Below are positions 8,756 through 17,416 of a stretch of 64,000 nucleotides of DNA, piece after piece. The first letter of the stretch is position 1, and each line of letters opens with the position of its first letter. The notes below the pieces were generated by a model, which saw nothing but the letters and a program-made list of their open reading frames with translations, was not told the origin of the DNA and searched no databases. The stretch comes from Actinoplanes lobatus. Lineage in GTDB: Bacteria; Actinomycetota; Actinomycetes; Mycobacteriales; Micromonosporaceae. The stretch lies in contig NZ_JACHNC010000001.1 in NCBI RefSeq assembly GCF_014205215.1, positions 1,679,001 to 1,743,000 on the forward strand, written 5' to 3'. The translations under genes were made by a program, and so were the position numbers.

Positions 8756-9729
8756 CGATGCTGGGTGTCAGCGGGATCCTCTCCCGTGTCGCGGAACTGC
8801 AGAATCAGCTGGGCATGAACCCGGCCCAGGCCACCGCCGGCAGCGCCTCCAGCACGAAGTTCGCATCGGCGCTGGCCAGCGCCACCGGCACCCTCGGCGG
8901 GACGGCCGTCACCGGCGGACCGAGCGGTGACGACATCGTCGCGGCGGCCAAGAAGTATCTGGGTACGCCGTACGTCTTCGGCGGCACCGACCCGGACAAG
9001 GGCCTGGACTGCTCCGCCCTGGTCCAGCGGGCCTACCAGGATCTCGGTGTCGAACTGCCGCGCAACTCGTGGCAGCAGGCCCGCGCCGGGCGCCCGGTGG
9101 CGAGCCTGTCCGAGGCGAAGCCGGGCGACATCCTGGCGTTCAACTCGCCGGTCGACCATGTGGCGATCTACCTGGGCGACAACCGGATGATCGCGGCGCC
9201 GAAGCCCGGCGACCACGTCAAGATCCAGACTGTGTACGAGACGCCCAGCGCCATCCGCCGGGTCCTCGACACCGTCCCCACCGCCGCGGTGCAGGACATG
9301 TCGTCGCTGCGCCCGGCCGGGCTGCGGACCGGCGACGGGCTCGGCGGAGTGCCGTACGCCGACCTGTTCCTGAAGGCCGGCGCGAAGTATGACGTCTCGC
9401 CGAAGCTGCTGGCCGCGGTTGCCAAGGTGGAATCCGGGTACGACTCCAGAGCGGTCAGCAAAGCCGGCGCCCAGGGTCTGATGCAGCTGATGCCGTCCAC
9501 CGCCCGTGGCCTCGGGGTGCACGACGCCTTCGACCCCGCCCAGGCGGTGAACGGGGCCGCCAAGCTGTTGTCCCAGCACCTGCGCGAGTTCAAGTCGGTA
9601 CCGCTGGCCCTGGCCGCGTACAACGCGGGTGGCGGAGCGGTGCACAAGCACAACGGCATCCCTCCGTACGCGGAGACCCAGGCATACGTCCCGAAGGTAC
9701 AGAAGGCACTGGCCGCGCTCGGCGCCTGA
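8752..9729 (+). CDS. Dual-domain peptidoglycan hydrolase (NlpC/P60 + lytic transglycosylase)
   Basis: This 325-residue enzyme probably opens the wall for rod assembly, the job done by FlgJ in Gram-negative bacteria (inference from position between fliJ and fliK). After a Ser/Ala-rich 55-residue leader comes an NlpC/P60 peptidase domain (residues about 60-165) with catalytic Cys in GLDCSALVQ and His in PVDHVAIYLGD. A soluble lytic transglycosylase domain follows (about 205-320), with catalytic Glu in VAKVESGYD, then GAQGLMQLMPSTA and ALAAYNAGGGAV. No signal peptide is visible, so export may use the flagellar apparatus. GTG 8752 overlaps fliJ; ATG 8758 is equally possible. Confidence 0.9.
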   Translation: MTMLGVSGILSRVAELQNQLGMNPAQATAGSASSTKFASALASATGTLGGTAVTGGPSGDDIVAAAKKYLGTPYVFGGTDPDKGLDCSALVQRAYQDLGVELPRNSWQQARAGRPVASLSEAKPGDILAFNSPVDHVAIYLGDNRMIAAPKPGDHVKIQTVYETPSAIRRVLDTVPTAAVQDMSSLRPAGLRTGDGLGGVPYADLFLKAGAKYDVSPKLLAAVAKVESGYDSRAVSKAGAQGLMQLMPSTARGLGVHDAFDPAQAVNGAAKLLSQHLREFKSVPLALAAYNAGGGAVHKHNGIPPYAETQAYVPKVQKALAALGA

Positions 9730-9766
9730 GTCGATCCGAGCAGTTATCGAGAGACAGGGAGACCCG

Positions 9767-11506
9767 ATGACCATGCCGACTTCAGTGACCGGCCCCGACC
9801 GCCGGCTCGCTACCGAGAGCGGACGCCAGCCGACCGGGTCCCGCAGTGACAGCGGACCGGACTTCGGGTCGGCGCTCTCGAACGAACTGGACCGATCGAC
9901 CGACGACCAAAATCGTGCCGGCAGTCGGGCCGGTTCCGGCTCGACCGACTACCAGGCCCTCATGTCCCGCGCCGCGATGTCGCGGGCGGCCACCGAACGG
10001 GCCGCCGCCGCCACCCGGGCGGCCGCCGCCCGCATGACCGACAGCCGGGAAGCCGCTCAGCGGGCCGCCGTCACGCGAGCAGCCGAGCGGGCCGCCGACA
10101 CCCGGGAAGCCGCTCAGCGGGCCCGCACAGCCGACAGCCGGGAGGCCGCTCAGCGGAACGCCGTCACGCGAGCGACGGACCGGGCCACCGATCGACGGCC
10201 GGTCGCGGACCGGGGATCGCCCGGCCGCACCACGTCGGAACGGACCTCGCCGAACCGCACCGCCGATGACCGGGACACCGCCGAGCAGGTGACCGAGCAG
10301 GCCGCCACGGCGTCCCCGGACCCGGACCAGACCCGCGCCGAGGAGAAGCCGGATGCCGGTGAGACCGGTTCCGTGGCGGCGACGGCCGTCGTTCCGGTGC
10401 CGGTCGCGGTCCAGGCCATGACCACCGTGCCGCCGCAGGCCGACCTGACCTCGGCCGGCACGGACCAGGTGTCGGCGCTGACGACCGGATCGGTTCCGGT
10501 GGGTCAAGCCGGCCCGCCCGTGCCCGAAACCACCGCCGGCGCCGACCAGGTCGTCGCTCCGGGCCAGCCGACCGCCGGTCAGGCCGCCGGTCAGGCCATC
10601 GGGCAGGCCGCCGGTCAGGCCGTCGATCAGGCCGCCGATCCGGCGAAGAGCCTCACCGGGACGGCCGTGGGCGCCCAGGCGCCCGCCCCACCGCGGCCGG
10701 AGAGCCTACGCGCCGGCGAGGCCGCCATCCAGGCGACCGCGCCCGGTACGGAATCCGCCGGCACCGACCTCGGCACCACCGCGGACGCCCCCGCCCCGAC
10801 GGCGCCCACCGGTGACACCGCGCCCGAGCAGGGTTCCGCCGGACAGGGTGACCAGCAGCCCGGAACGGGCGGCGGGGCCGGCGCGCCCACCACCGGACGT
10901 GCCGCCGCGGAGTCCGCGACCGCGTTCTCCACGGTTCTTCCCCCGGCCGCCGGACCGGCCGAGGCCGGTGCTCCGCCGCATCCGGGCGTCGCCGGGCTGC
11001 CGGGGATGACCGGCCCGCAGGCCACCGCGCAGACCGCCCCGGCCCCGGCCCCGCAGGCACCGGCACCGGCGCCGGCCACTCCGTCTCCCTACGCGGCACA
11101 GCTCGCCACCCGGATCATCCCGCTGCGGCTGGACGCGGACGGCGTGCACCGGCTGACCGTGCACCTGCACCCGGCCGACCTGGGCCCGGTCCAGGTGGTG
11201 GCGGAGATCCGCAACGGCGACATCAGCGTGCAGCTGGCCGGCCGGACCGAGGCCGGCAACGAGGCGCTACGGCAGTCCCTTGACGACCTGCGCCGCCAGC
11301 TGAACGACGCCGGCTTCACCAACTGCTCGCTCGACCTGCGGCAGGGCAACGCCGAGCAGCAGGCCCGGCAGCAGTTCGGCGAGATGTTCGGCCGGCGCGC
11401 CGACGGCGGATCGCGGGGCGGCCCGGACACCGGCGCCGAACAACCGGTCCCGGCCACCACCCGCCGGGCCGACCTGGGCAGTGGACGGCTGGACACCCAC
11501 GCCTAG
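9767..11506 (+). CDS. fliK: Flagellar hook-length control protein FliK
   Basis: FliK measures the hook and switches the export gate from hook to filament substrates. The 579-residue protein has a long low-complexity region (residues about 60-440) rich in Ala, Thr, Pro and Gln. The conserved C-terminal Flg_hook domain is at about 450-530 (LRLDADGVHRLTVHLHPADLGPVQVVAEIRNGDISVQL; LRRQLNDAGFTNCSLDL). The ATG has AGGGAGA upstream. It is the last gene of the + strand flagellar operon; the usual next gene, flgD, is instead 13 kb away on the other strand. Confidence 0.92.
   Translation: MTMPTSVTGPDRRLATESGRQPTGSRSDSGPDFGSALSNELDRSTDDQNRAGSRAGSGSTDYQALMSRAAMSRAATERAAAATRAAAARMTDSREAAQRAAVTRAAERAADTREAAQRARTADSREAAQRNAVTRATDRATDRRPVADRGSPGRTTSERTSPNRTADDRDTAEQVTEQAATASPDPDQTRAEEKPDAGETGSVAATAVVPVPVAVQAMTTVPPQADLTSAGTDQVSALTTGSVPVGQAGPPVPETTAGADQVVAPGQPTAGQAAGQAIGQAAGQAVDQAADPAKSLTGTAVGAQAPAPPRPESLRAGEAAIQATAPGTESAGTDLGTTADAPAPTAPTGDTAPEQGSAGQGDQQPGTGGGAGAPTTGRAAAESATAFSTVLPPAAGPAEAGAPPHPGVAGLPGMTGPQATAQTAPAPAPQAPAPAPATPSPYAAQLATRIIPLRLDADGVHRLTVHLHPADLGPVQVVAEIRNGDISVQLAGRTEAGNEALRQSLDDLRRQLNDAGFTNCSLDLRQGNAEQQARQQFGEMFGRRADGGSRGGPDTGAEQPVPATTRRADLGSGRLDTHA
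10036..10172 (+). repeat. Tandem imperfect repeats inside fliK (SREAAQR units)
   Basis: Three near-identical DNA blocks encode (D/A)xREAAQR followed by (A/N)xVTRA or similar, starting near 10036, 10097 and 10130. They lie in the FliK ruler region, where repeat number may change protein length. Confidence 0.8.
10573..10632 (+). repeat. 12-nt tandem repeats inside fliK (GQAA units)
   Basis: About five consecutive 12-nt units of the form GGTCAGGCCGCC encode GQAA/GQAI/GQAV/DQAA. They form a second repeat tract in the FliK linker region. Confidence 0.8.
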
Positions 11507-11513
11507 CGACGTG

Positions 11514-11551
11514 ACCGGAGCCGGCCCGCGGATTCGCGGGCCGGCTCCGGT
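11514..11551. terminator. Bidirectional terminator between the two converging flagellar operons
   Basis: A perfect 17-bp stem (11514-11530 with 11535-11551) has a GATT loop and TTTGTT following on the + strand. It lies between the fliK stop (+) and the last gene of the flhF operon (-), so it can serve both. Confidence 0.88.
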
Positions 11552-11568
11552 TTGTTCACAGCGGGTGG

Positions 11569-11820
11569 TCAGCGTGACTCATCGGGCGCGGAGTCGTACC
11601 GCTCGGGTGTCACCACGACGGATGCCGGCGCCTCTTCCTCCTCGACCTTCCGGTAACCGGCGAGGAGGAACCGGAGTCCGGCCAGCAGCACGGCGGCGAC
11701 CGGCACCGCGACCAGGAACCGGACCAGCACCTGGCGGAGCTCCAGCTCGTCGAGGAGCAGGCGGTACCAGGCCGGCGCGCTGATGAGCAGCGCGAACAGC
11801 AGAACCGACGGCCTGATCAT
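11569..11820 (-). CDS. Small membrane protein downstream of the flhF-like gene
   Basis: This 83-residue protein has hydrophobic segments at about 4-18 and 33-54 and then a charged cytoplasmic-type tail (YRKVEEEEAPASVVV). I recognise no family. It is the last gene of the - strand flagellar operon, 12 nt after the flhF-like gene, and stops just before the bidirectional terminator. It is too short, and unlike FliQ in sequence, to fill the missing export-gate role: FliQ has a conserved QIxExTL-type loop that is absent here. Function unknown; co-transcription with flhA suggests a membrane role in the flagellum. Confidence 0.65.
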   Translation of the reverse strand: MIRPSVLLFALLISAPAWYRLLLDELELRQVLVRFLVAVPVAAVLLAGLRFLLAGYRKVEEEEAPASVVVTPERYDSAPDESR

Positions 11821-11832
11821 CGCGGCGCCCGC

Positions 11833-13341
11833 TCAACGGCGGCCGGAACGGGTCAGCCGGCGCTGGGCCGCGGACGGCGTCACGTCGGCCGCGATCCGGG
11901 CGCAGAGCAGCGCCGCCCAGGCGTGCGGGGTGGCCGGCTTGCCGTCCAGCGAGAAGATCGGCACGTCCAGGCCCAGCACCGAACCCGGATCCGAGGTGAG
12001 CTCCACGCCGTGCACCACGAGGGCCTCGACCTCGCCGAGCCCGCGCAGATGACGGGCGGTGTCCGCGGTCTTGCGGGTGGCGTCGACGACGGCCCAGAGC
12101 GCGGTGGCCCCGAGCGCCTCGCACATGTCGTTGACCCAGAACGCGTCGGTCCCGCCGACCGGGGCATCGATCACGACCACCCATGGATTGTCGGAGCTCT
12201 GGAGCTTCTCGGCCCGTGCCCTGGCCGCGTTGTGGCTGGAGATGAGCCGGGACGAGTGCAGCCCGGTACCCGCCGTGGAGGGCGCCGCCAGCAGCAGATG
12301 GGTCTGGTCCACGTGCACCTGGTCGAGGAGCTGCTTGGCGATCGGCACCGCGGTGTGCACCTCACCGGCCAGCACCAGGATCTCGCCGCCGCCGTCCGGG
12401 ATACCGGGTGCGGCCGGGCGGGCGGCCAGGACGCTGAGCACACCGGCGTACGTGTCCCCGCCCGTGATCTTGCGAGCCATCGACTCCGGCATCCCGACCG
12501 ACATCAGGTTGCGCTGGACCGCGTCCAGTTCGCCGCGGTCGACCGCGACCGGGGCCGCGACCGGGCCCGGTGACGCCGGGACCGGGGAGAGCGGCATCGA
12601 CTCCTCCAGGCCGTACACCTCGGCGGCCGACCGCATCGGGGCCGGAACCGGGCCGAACGCGGCCTGCGGAGGCGCCGGCTCCGGCGTGCGCACCGGCGAC
12701 ACGGCTGCCGCGGCGCCGGGTGCCACGGCGCGCGGTGCCGCCGCGGCCGCCCGGATCGGTGTCATGGTCCCGCGCGGCTCGGCGGACTCCCGATCCCGTC
12801 CGGTGGGCCATTCCCCGAAATTCGGCATGGCGGGCAGCTCGGCCGGCGCCGGCCGGAACGGTCGTACGGCGGCGGGTTTGTCCTCGCCGGCCTCGGCATG
12901 CCGGGGCTTGGCCGACCGGGGACTGCCCGGCGCCCGGCCCTCGCCCAGGTGACCGGCGACGTCCAGCCCGGCCATCAGCTCGGCGAACGCCGCACCGGTG
13001 TCACCCATTCCGGCCTGCCGGCCTTCCTGGCGCGCGGGCGGGTCGGGGACGGCCGCCCTCTCGGTGTTCACCCGGTCCTGGGCTTCGGCCTGTTCGAGCA
13101 GGCGCTCGAAGCTGGGTGTGCCTGTGTCGGCAACGGGCTGTTGCGCCATGTCCTCACTGTCCTCGTTCGGATCCGGTACCTCGACGGAGAGCTCGAAGTG
13201 CTGTTTCGCGAAGAAACCCCCGATGCCACCACTTCGTACCTTGTCGGCGGAGATGATCCGCACGGCTGAGCCGTACTCGTCACGAATCTGAGCCAGCAGT
13301 GGCTCGATGGCCGGCCCCTCAAGAAGCACCCGCGTAGGCAC
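11833..13341 (-). CDS. flhF: FlhF-like protein with degenerate GTPase domain
   Basis: Position after flhA and the N-terminus (TRVLLEGPAIEPLLAQIRDEYGSAVRIISADKVRSGGIGGFFAKQHFEL) match FlhF, the SRP-type GTPase that places flagella. The 502-residue protein has an Ala/Pro-rich linker (about 80-260) and a C-terminal NG-like domain. Where FlhF has its P-loop (GPTGVGKTT) this protein has LAGEVHTAVPIAKQL (about residue 320). The DTAGR motif is replaced by IDAPVGG, and TKLDE by VHGVELTS. GTP binding therefore looks lost, and it may act as a structural placement factor. Its GTG start overlaps the flhA end by 23 nt. Confidence 0.8.
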   Translation of the reverse strand: MPTRVLLEGPAIEPLLAQIRDEYGSAVRIISADKVRSGGIGGFFAKQHFELSVEVPDPNEDSEDMAQQPVADTGTPSFERLLEQAEAQDRVNTERAAVPDPPARQEGRQAGMGDTGAAFAELMAGLDVAGHLGEGRAPGSPRSAKPRHAEAGEDKPAAVRPFRPAPAELPAMPNFGEWPTGRDRESAEPRGTMTPIRAAAAAPRAVAPGAAAAVSPVRTPEPAPPQAAFGPVPAPMRSAAEVYGLEESMPLSPVPASPGPVAAPVAVDRGELDAVQRNLMSVGMPESMARKITGGDTYAGVLSVLAARPAAPGIPDGGGEILVLAGEVHTAVPIAKQLLDQVHVDQTHLLLAAPSTAGTGLHSSRLISSHNAARARAEKLQSSDNPWVVVIDAPVGGTDAFWVNDMCEALGATALWAVVDATRKTADTARHLRGLGEVEALVVHGVELTSDPGSVLGLDVPIFSLDGKPATPHAWAALLCARIAADVTPSAAQRRLTRSGRR

Positions 13342-15370
13342 CGTTCACCACCCCTATCGTCTCGATCTGTGCGGTGGAACCAGAGATTTCGCTGTACGAC
13401 AGCACCTGGACCCGGCGCGAGCCGGCCCGCAGCAGTCGCATCAGCGGCAGCCTCAGCTGTGGTGAGCACGCCAGGACCGGATTCAGGCCCTGCTGCTCGG
13501 CGGCCTCGGTGAGCCGGCCCGCCTCACTGACGATCGCCTCGGCACGCATGCCGTCGATCGCCATGAAGGCGCCGGTGTCGCTGGGCCGCAGGGACTCGAG
13601 CAGGCTCTGCTCGAGCATCGGGTCGAGTGTGATCACGGTGAGCCGGCCGGCGGTCGCGTACTGGGCGGCGATGGCCGGGCCGAGGGCCGCACGCGCCGCC
13701 TCGACCAGGCCGTCGTGGTCGACGGAGACCTTGGCCCGCAGCGAGAGCGCCTCGAAGATGCGGACCAGGTCGCGAATCGGCACGCCCTCGTCGAGCAGCG
13801 CCTGCAGCACCTTCTGGATCTGGCCGAGGCTGAGCAGCGCCGGGGTCAGCTCCTCCACCACGACCGGGTGGGTGCGCTTGACCATGTCGCTGAGCGCGCG
13901 GACGTCCTCACGGCCGAGCAGGCGGCTGGCGTTGGTCCGGACGATCTCGGCGAGATGCGTGATGATCACCGAGGCCCGGTCCACGACGGTCGCCCCGGAG
14001 ATCTCGGCCTGGTAGTGCAGCTCGGCGGGGACCCACTTGCCGGCCAGCCCGAAGACCGGTTCGACCCCGGCGCGGCCGGGCAGCGCCTGGAGGCCCTCGC
14101 CGATGGCGAGCACCGTGCCCGGCGGCGCCTGGCCGGCGCCGGCGTCCACCCCGGAGATCCGGATCGCGTACGAGGAGAGGGGCAGGTCCAGGTCGTCCCG
14201 GGTGCGGACCGGCGGCATGATCACGCCGAGCTCCATGGCCATCTTGCGGCGCAGGGCGCGGACCCGGTCGAGCAGGTCGCCGCTGTTGACGTCGACGAGG
14301 TCGACCAGGTCCGGGGCGAGCGCCAGTTCCAGCGGGTCGATCCGCATCTCGCCGAGCAGCTGTTCCGGGCTGTCCGGTGCGGGCAGATCGGCGGCCTCCG
14401 CCGCGGCCCCGTGGGCGTCGGCCACCTCCGGCTCGGGGTCCTTCACCCGCTGGGCGATCAACAGCACCGTCGCACCGACCAGCAGAAAGGGAAGTTTCGG
14501 CAGGCCGGGGATGATGCACAGGGCGATCGCGGCGCCGCCGCCGATGCGCAGCGCGAGCTTGTTCTGGCTGAGCTGGGTGGTGACGCTCTGCCCCATGTCC
14601 CCGGTGGTGGCCGAACGGGTCACGATCAGACCGGTGGCGACCGACAGCAGCAGTGCCGGGATCTGTGAGACCAGGCCGTCGCCGATGCTCAGCATGCTGT
14701 AGTGGTTCATCGCGTCGGCCGGGGACATGCCGGCCTGCATGATGCCGACCGCGAAACCGCCGACCAGGTTGATCACCGTGATGATGATGGCCGCGATCGC
14801 GTCGCCCTTGACGAACTTGGACCCACCGTCCATGGCGCCGTAGAAGTCGGCCTCGGCGGCCACCTCGGCGCGGCGCCTCCTGGCCTCGGAGTCGTCGATC
14901 AGACCGGCGTTGAGGTCGGCGTCGATGGCCATCTGCTTGCCGGGCATGGCGTCGAGGGTGAACCGGGCGCCCACCTCGGCCACCCGCTCGGCGCCCTTGG
15001 TGACCACGATCATCTGGACGATCACCAGGATCGAGAAGATGACCAGGCCGATGACCAGGTTGCCACCGACGACGAAGCTGCCGAACGCGTGGATCACCTT
15101 GCCGGCGTCGCCGTCGCGCAGCACCAGGCGGGTCGCGCTGATGTTGAGGGCGAGCCGGAACAGTGTCAGGACGAGCAGCAGCGCGGGGAAGATGGCGAAG
15201 TCGAGCGGCCTCTGCACGAACATCGAGATCAGCAGCACGAGCAGCGCGGTCGTGATGTTCACGGCGATCAGCAGGTCCAGCAGGAAGGTCGGCAGCGGGA
15301 CGACCATCATGATGATGATGCCGACGACCCCCACGGGTACGGCGAATCTGCCAAGCTGCTTCGTCTTCAC
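13319..15370 (-). CDS. flhA: Flagellar export gate protein FlhA
   Basis: FlhA is the ring-forming, substrate-sorting component of the flagellar type III export gate. The 683-residue protein has about eight membrane helices in the first 310 residues, with family motifs LPTFLLDLLIAVNITTALLVL, RPLDFAIFPALLLVLTLFRLALN and the cytosolic FHIPEP-type loop (VGARFTLDAMPGKQMAIDADLNAGLI). A large cytosolic domain follows (about 345-683). The final residues overlap the flhF-like gene. The 131-nt gap to flhB shows no clear FliA-type promoter. Confidence 0.97.
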   Translation of the reverse strand: MKTKQLGRFAVPVGVVGIIIMMVVPLPTFLLDLLIAVNITTALLVLLISMFVQRPLDFAIFPALLLVLTLFRLALNISATRLVLRDGDAGKVIHAFGSFVVGGNLVIGLVIFSILVIVQMIVVTKGAERVAEVGARFTLDAMPGKQMAIDADLNAGLIDDSEARRRRAEVAAEADFYGAMDGGSKFVKGDAIAAIIITVINLVGGFAVGIMQAGMSPADAMNHYSMLSIGDGLVSQIPALLLSVATGLIVTRSATTGDMGQSVTTQLSQNKLALRIGGGAAIALCIIPGLPKLPFLLVGATVLLIAQRVKDPEPEVADAHGAAAEAADLPAPDSPEQLLGEMRIDPLELALAPDLVDLVDVNSGDLLDRVRALRRKMAMELGVIMPPVRTRDDLDLPLSSYAIRISGVDAGAGQAPPGTVLAIGEGLQALPGRAGVEPVFGLAGKWVPAELHYQAEISGATVVDRASVIITHLAEIVRTNASRLLGREDVRALSDMVKRTHPVVVEELTPALLSLGQIQKVLQALLDEGVPIRDLVRIFEALSLRAKVSVDHDGLVEAARAALGPAIAAQYATAGRLTVITLDPMLEQSLLESLRPSDTGAFMAIDGMRAEAIVSEAGRLTEAAEQQGLNPVLACSPQLRLPLMRLLRAGSRRVQVLSYSEISGSTAQIETIGVVNGAYAGAS

Positions 15371-15501
15371 GGCACCTTCCGAGCGTGGGCAGTCCGGCCC
15401 GATCAGCGTGTCGCGCCGTCACGGAGGCCGCTGTGGCACCGCCACGCACCGATCTTCCCTGCTCTTGCACCGCGTTGTGAGGAAATCTCCGGATTTGGTA
15501 G

Positions 15502-16593
15502 TTATGCCGCAGCTGGGGTGGGGTTCGGGTTGCGGTGGAAACCAGCGGCCGCACCACGTGCCTTCAGGCTCATCACGAACGCCAGCACCTTCGCCACGGC
15601 GCCGTAGAACTCCGCCGGGATCTCCTGACCGATCTCGCAGTCCTTGTTCAGCGCCCGGGCCAGCGGGACGTCCTGCACCATCGGGATCCGGTTCTCGGTC
15701 GCGAGGTCGCGGATCTTCGCGGCCAGCGGGCCCTGCCCCTTCGCCACCACCCGGGGCGCGCCCTTCTCCGGCTCGTACCGCAGCGCCACCGCGATGTGCA
15801 CCGGGTTGACCACCACCACATCCGCGGTCGGCACGTCGGCCATCTGCCGGTTCCGGGCCATGGCGTGCTGCTTGGCCCGGATCTGGGCCTTGATCAGCGG
15901 ATCGCCCTCGGTGTTCTTGTGCTCCTGTTTGACCTCTTCCTTGCTCATCTTCAGCTGCTTCCTGGTACGGCGCCGCACCACGAAGTAGTCGGCCGCGGCC
16001 ATCACCAGGCCGACCGCCGCGGCGGCCCGGATGAGCTGGACCGCGGCGTCGTTGATGACGCCGATCAGGGAGCGCAGCGGCAGTTGGCCGGCGGTCATCA
16101 GCGTCGGGATGATGTCCTTCATGGTCAGGTAGAGGACGACCCCGAGCACCGTCGTCTTGATCAGCGCCTTGGCGCCCTCCCAGAGCCCCTGCGGGCCGAC
16201 CATCCGCTTGATCCCGGTGAACGGGTTGAGCCGGTTGAACTTGGGTTTGAACAGCTTGGTGGCGACCCGGATGCCGCCCTGCGCACCGGCCGCCACGATG
16301 CCGACCGCCATCATGGTCAGCGCCAGCGGCAGCACCGTCCAGGCCGCGCCCATCAGCCCTTCCTTCAGGATGCCGAGGGCCTTGGCGGGGTCCGGATCGG
16401 CGATCGTCTCCGGGACCTTCGCCATCAGCTCTTCGGCGTGCTCCATGGCCTTGGCCAGGGTGCGAGGGAGGATGATGCTGGCGGCGAGCATGCCGGCCCA
16501 GGCGCCGAGGTCCTGGGTGCGGCCGATCTGCCCCTCCTGCTTGGCCTTCTTCAGCTTTTGGGCAGTGGGTTCCTCGGTCTTCTCGCCGGACAC
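15502..16593 (-). CDS. flhB: Flagellar export switch protein FlhB
   Basis: FlhB controls the change from rod/hook to filament export after cutting itself at an NPTH site. The 363-residue protein has the N-terminus EKTEEPTAQKLKKAKQEGQIGRTQDL, four membrane helices, the cytosolic linker MSKEEVKQEHKNTEGDPLIKAQIR and the C-terminal domain. The cleavage loop reads NPVH (Asn at residue 263) instead of NPTH. Asn and Pro, the scissile pair, are kept. The GTG start has GAGGAGG upstream, and a FliA-type promoter lies in the end of fliR. Confidence 0.95.
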   Translation of the reverse strand: MSGEKTEEPTAQKLKKAKQEGQIGRTQDLGAWAGMLAASIILPRTLAKAMEHAEELMAKVPETIADPDPAKALGILKEGLMGAAWTVLPLALTMMAVGIVAAGAQGGIRVATKLFKPKFNRLNPFTGIKRMVGPQGLWEGAKALIKTTVLGVVLYLTMKDIIPTLMTAGQLPLRSLIGVINDAAVQLIRAAAAVGLVMAAADYFVVRRRTRKQLKMSKEEVKQEHKNTEGDPLIKAQIRAKQHAMARNRQMADVPTADVVVVNPVHIAVALRYEPEKGAPRVVAKGQGPLAAKIRDLATENRIPMVQDVPLARALNKDCEIGQEIPAEFYGAVAKVLAFVMSLKARGAAAGFHRNPNPTPAAA

Positions 16594-16640
16594 GTCTCAC
16601 CTCCTCGGCGCCGGGGCGCCGCGCGCCTGTCAAAGGCCTC

Positions 16641-16666
16641 TTCGGCGCACCTCAGCCGCCACTGAG
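16641..16666 (-). promoter_or_regulatory. FliA-type promoter for flhB-flhA-flhF
   Basis: On the - strand, CTCA (16666-16663) and GCCGAA (16646-16641) are spaced by 16 nt. The -35 lies within the last codons of fliR. The predicted leader is about 40 nt, with a GGCGCC-GG-GGCGCC hairpin before the flhB ribosome site. Confidence 0.65.
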
Positions 16667-17416
16667 CCGCACCACCATCGTGACCGCCTGGTCGACCAGT
16701 TTGTCCAGCACCTCCGGCAGCATCATGATGGCGATGCCGGAGAGGGTGACGACCAGGAAGATCTTGATCGGGAACCCGAGCTGGAACACGTTCAGTGCGG
16801 GCGCCACCCGGTTCAGCAGGCCCAGTGCGACGTCGGCCAGGAACAGCACCGCGATCAGCGGCCCGGCGATCTGGACCGCGGCCAGGAACATCTCACCGAT
16901 TCCCTCGATCAGCACCTGACTGAACGTCTCCAACGAGAAGACGGTGTCCAGGGGCAGGGTCTCGAAGCTCTGCAGGAAGCCCCGCAGGATGATCTGGTGC
17001 GCGTCGCTGGCGAACAGGAGAGTGAGCGCCACCAGGTTGTAGAGCCGGCCGAAGATCGAGCTGCTGCTCTGCGAGAACGGGTCGTAGGTCGACGCCAGGG
17101 TGAAGCCGGAGAAGAGGTCGAGCAGGTCACCGGCGGCCTGCAAGGCGGCGAAGAACAACGCGGTGATGAAGCCGAGCGCGGCGCCGATGAAGACCTGGAG
17201 AATCGCGCTGGCGATCAGATCCGCCGTCTCCAGCGACGGGACGGTCTGCCGCAGGTACGGCGCCATCGGCAGGGTCAGGCCGACGGAGAGCAGGGCCTTC
17301 ACCGGTCCCGGGATGAACCGCGAGTTGAACGGTGGGCACACCATCAACCACGCGCTGGTTCGCACGACCCCCAGCATGAAGGCCATGAACTCCCCGATCG
17401 GGATGTTGAAGTTCAT
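16652..17416 (-). CDS. fliR: Flagellar export gate protein FliR
   Basis: FliR is the single-copy subunit of the FliP5-FliQ4-FliR1 export channel. The 254-residue hydrophobic protein has six predicted membrane helices and the family features ARxSAWLMVCPPFNSRFIPGPVKALLSVGLTLPMAPYL, GAALGFITALFFAALQAAGDLLDLFSGF and GPLIAVLFLADVALGLLNRVAPALNVFQLGFPIKI. It starts 4 nt after the fliP stop. The gene normally between them, fliQ, is absent. Both neighbours look complete at their ends. Confidence 0.96.
   Translation of the reverse strand: MNFNIPIGEFMAFMLGVVRTSAWLMVCPPFNSRFIPGPVKALLSVGLTLPMAPYLRQTVPSLETADLIASAILQVFIGAALGFITALFFAALQAAGDLLDLFSGFTLASTYDPFSQSSSSIFGRLYNLVALTLLFASDAHQIILRGFLQSFETLPLDTVFSLETFSQVLIEGIGEMFLAAVQIAGPLIAVLFLADVALGLLNRVAPALNVFQLGFPIKIFLVVTLSGIAIMMLPEVLDKLVDQAVTMVVRLSGG

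Noticed and set aside
11569..11820. Small membrane protein as the missing FliQ
   Set aside because: Size is right and it has two hydrophobic segments, but no FliQ sequence pattern is present and its charged tail is unlike FliQ. It also sits after flhF, not between fliP and fliR.
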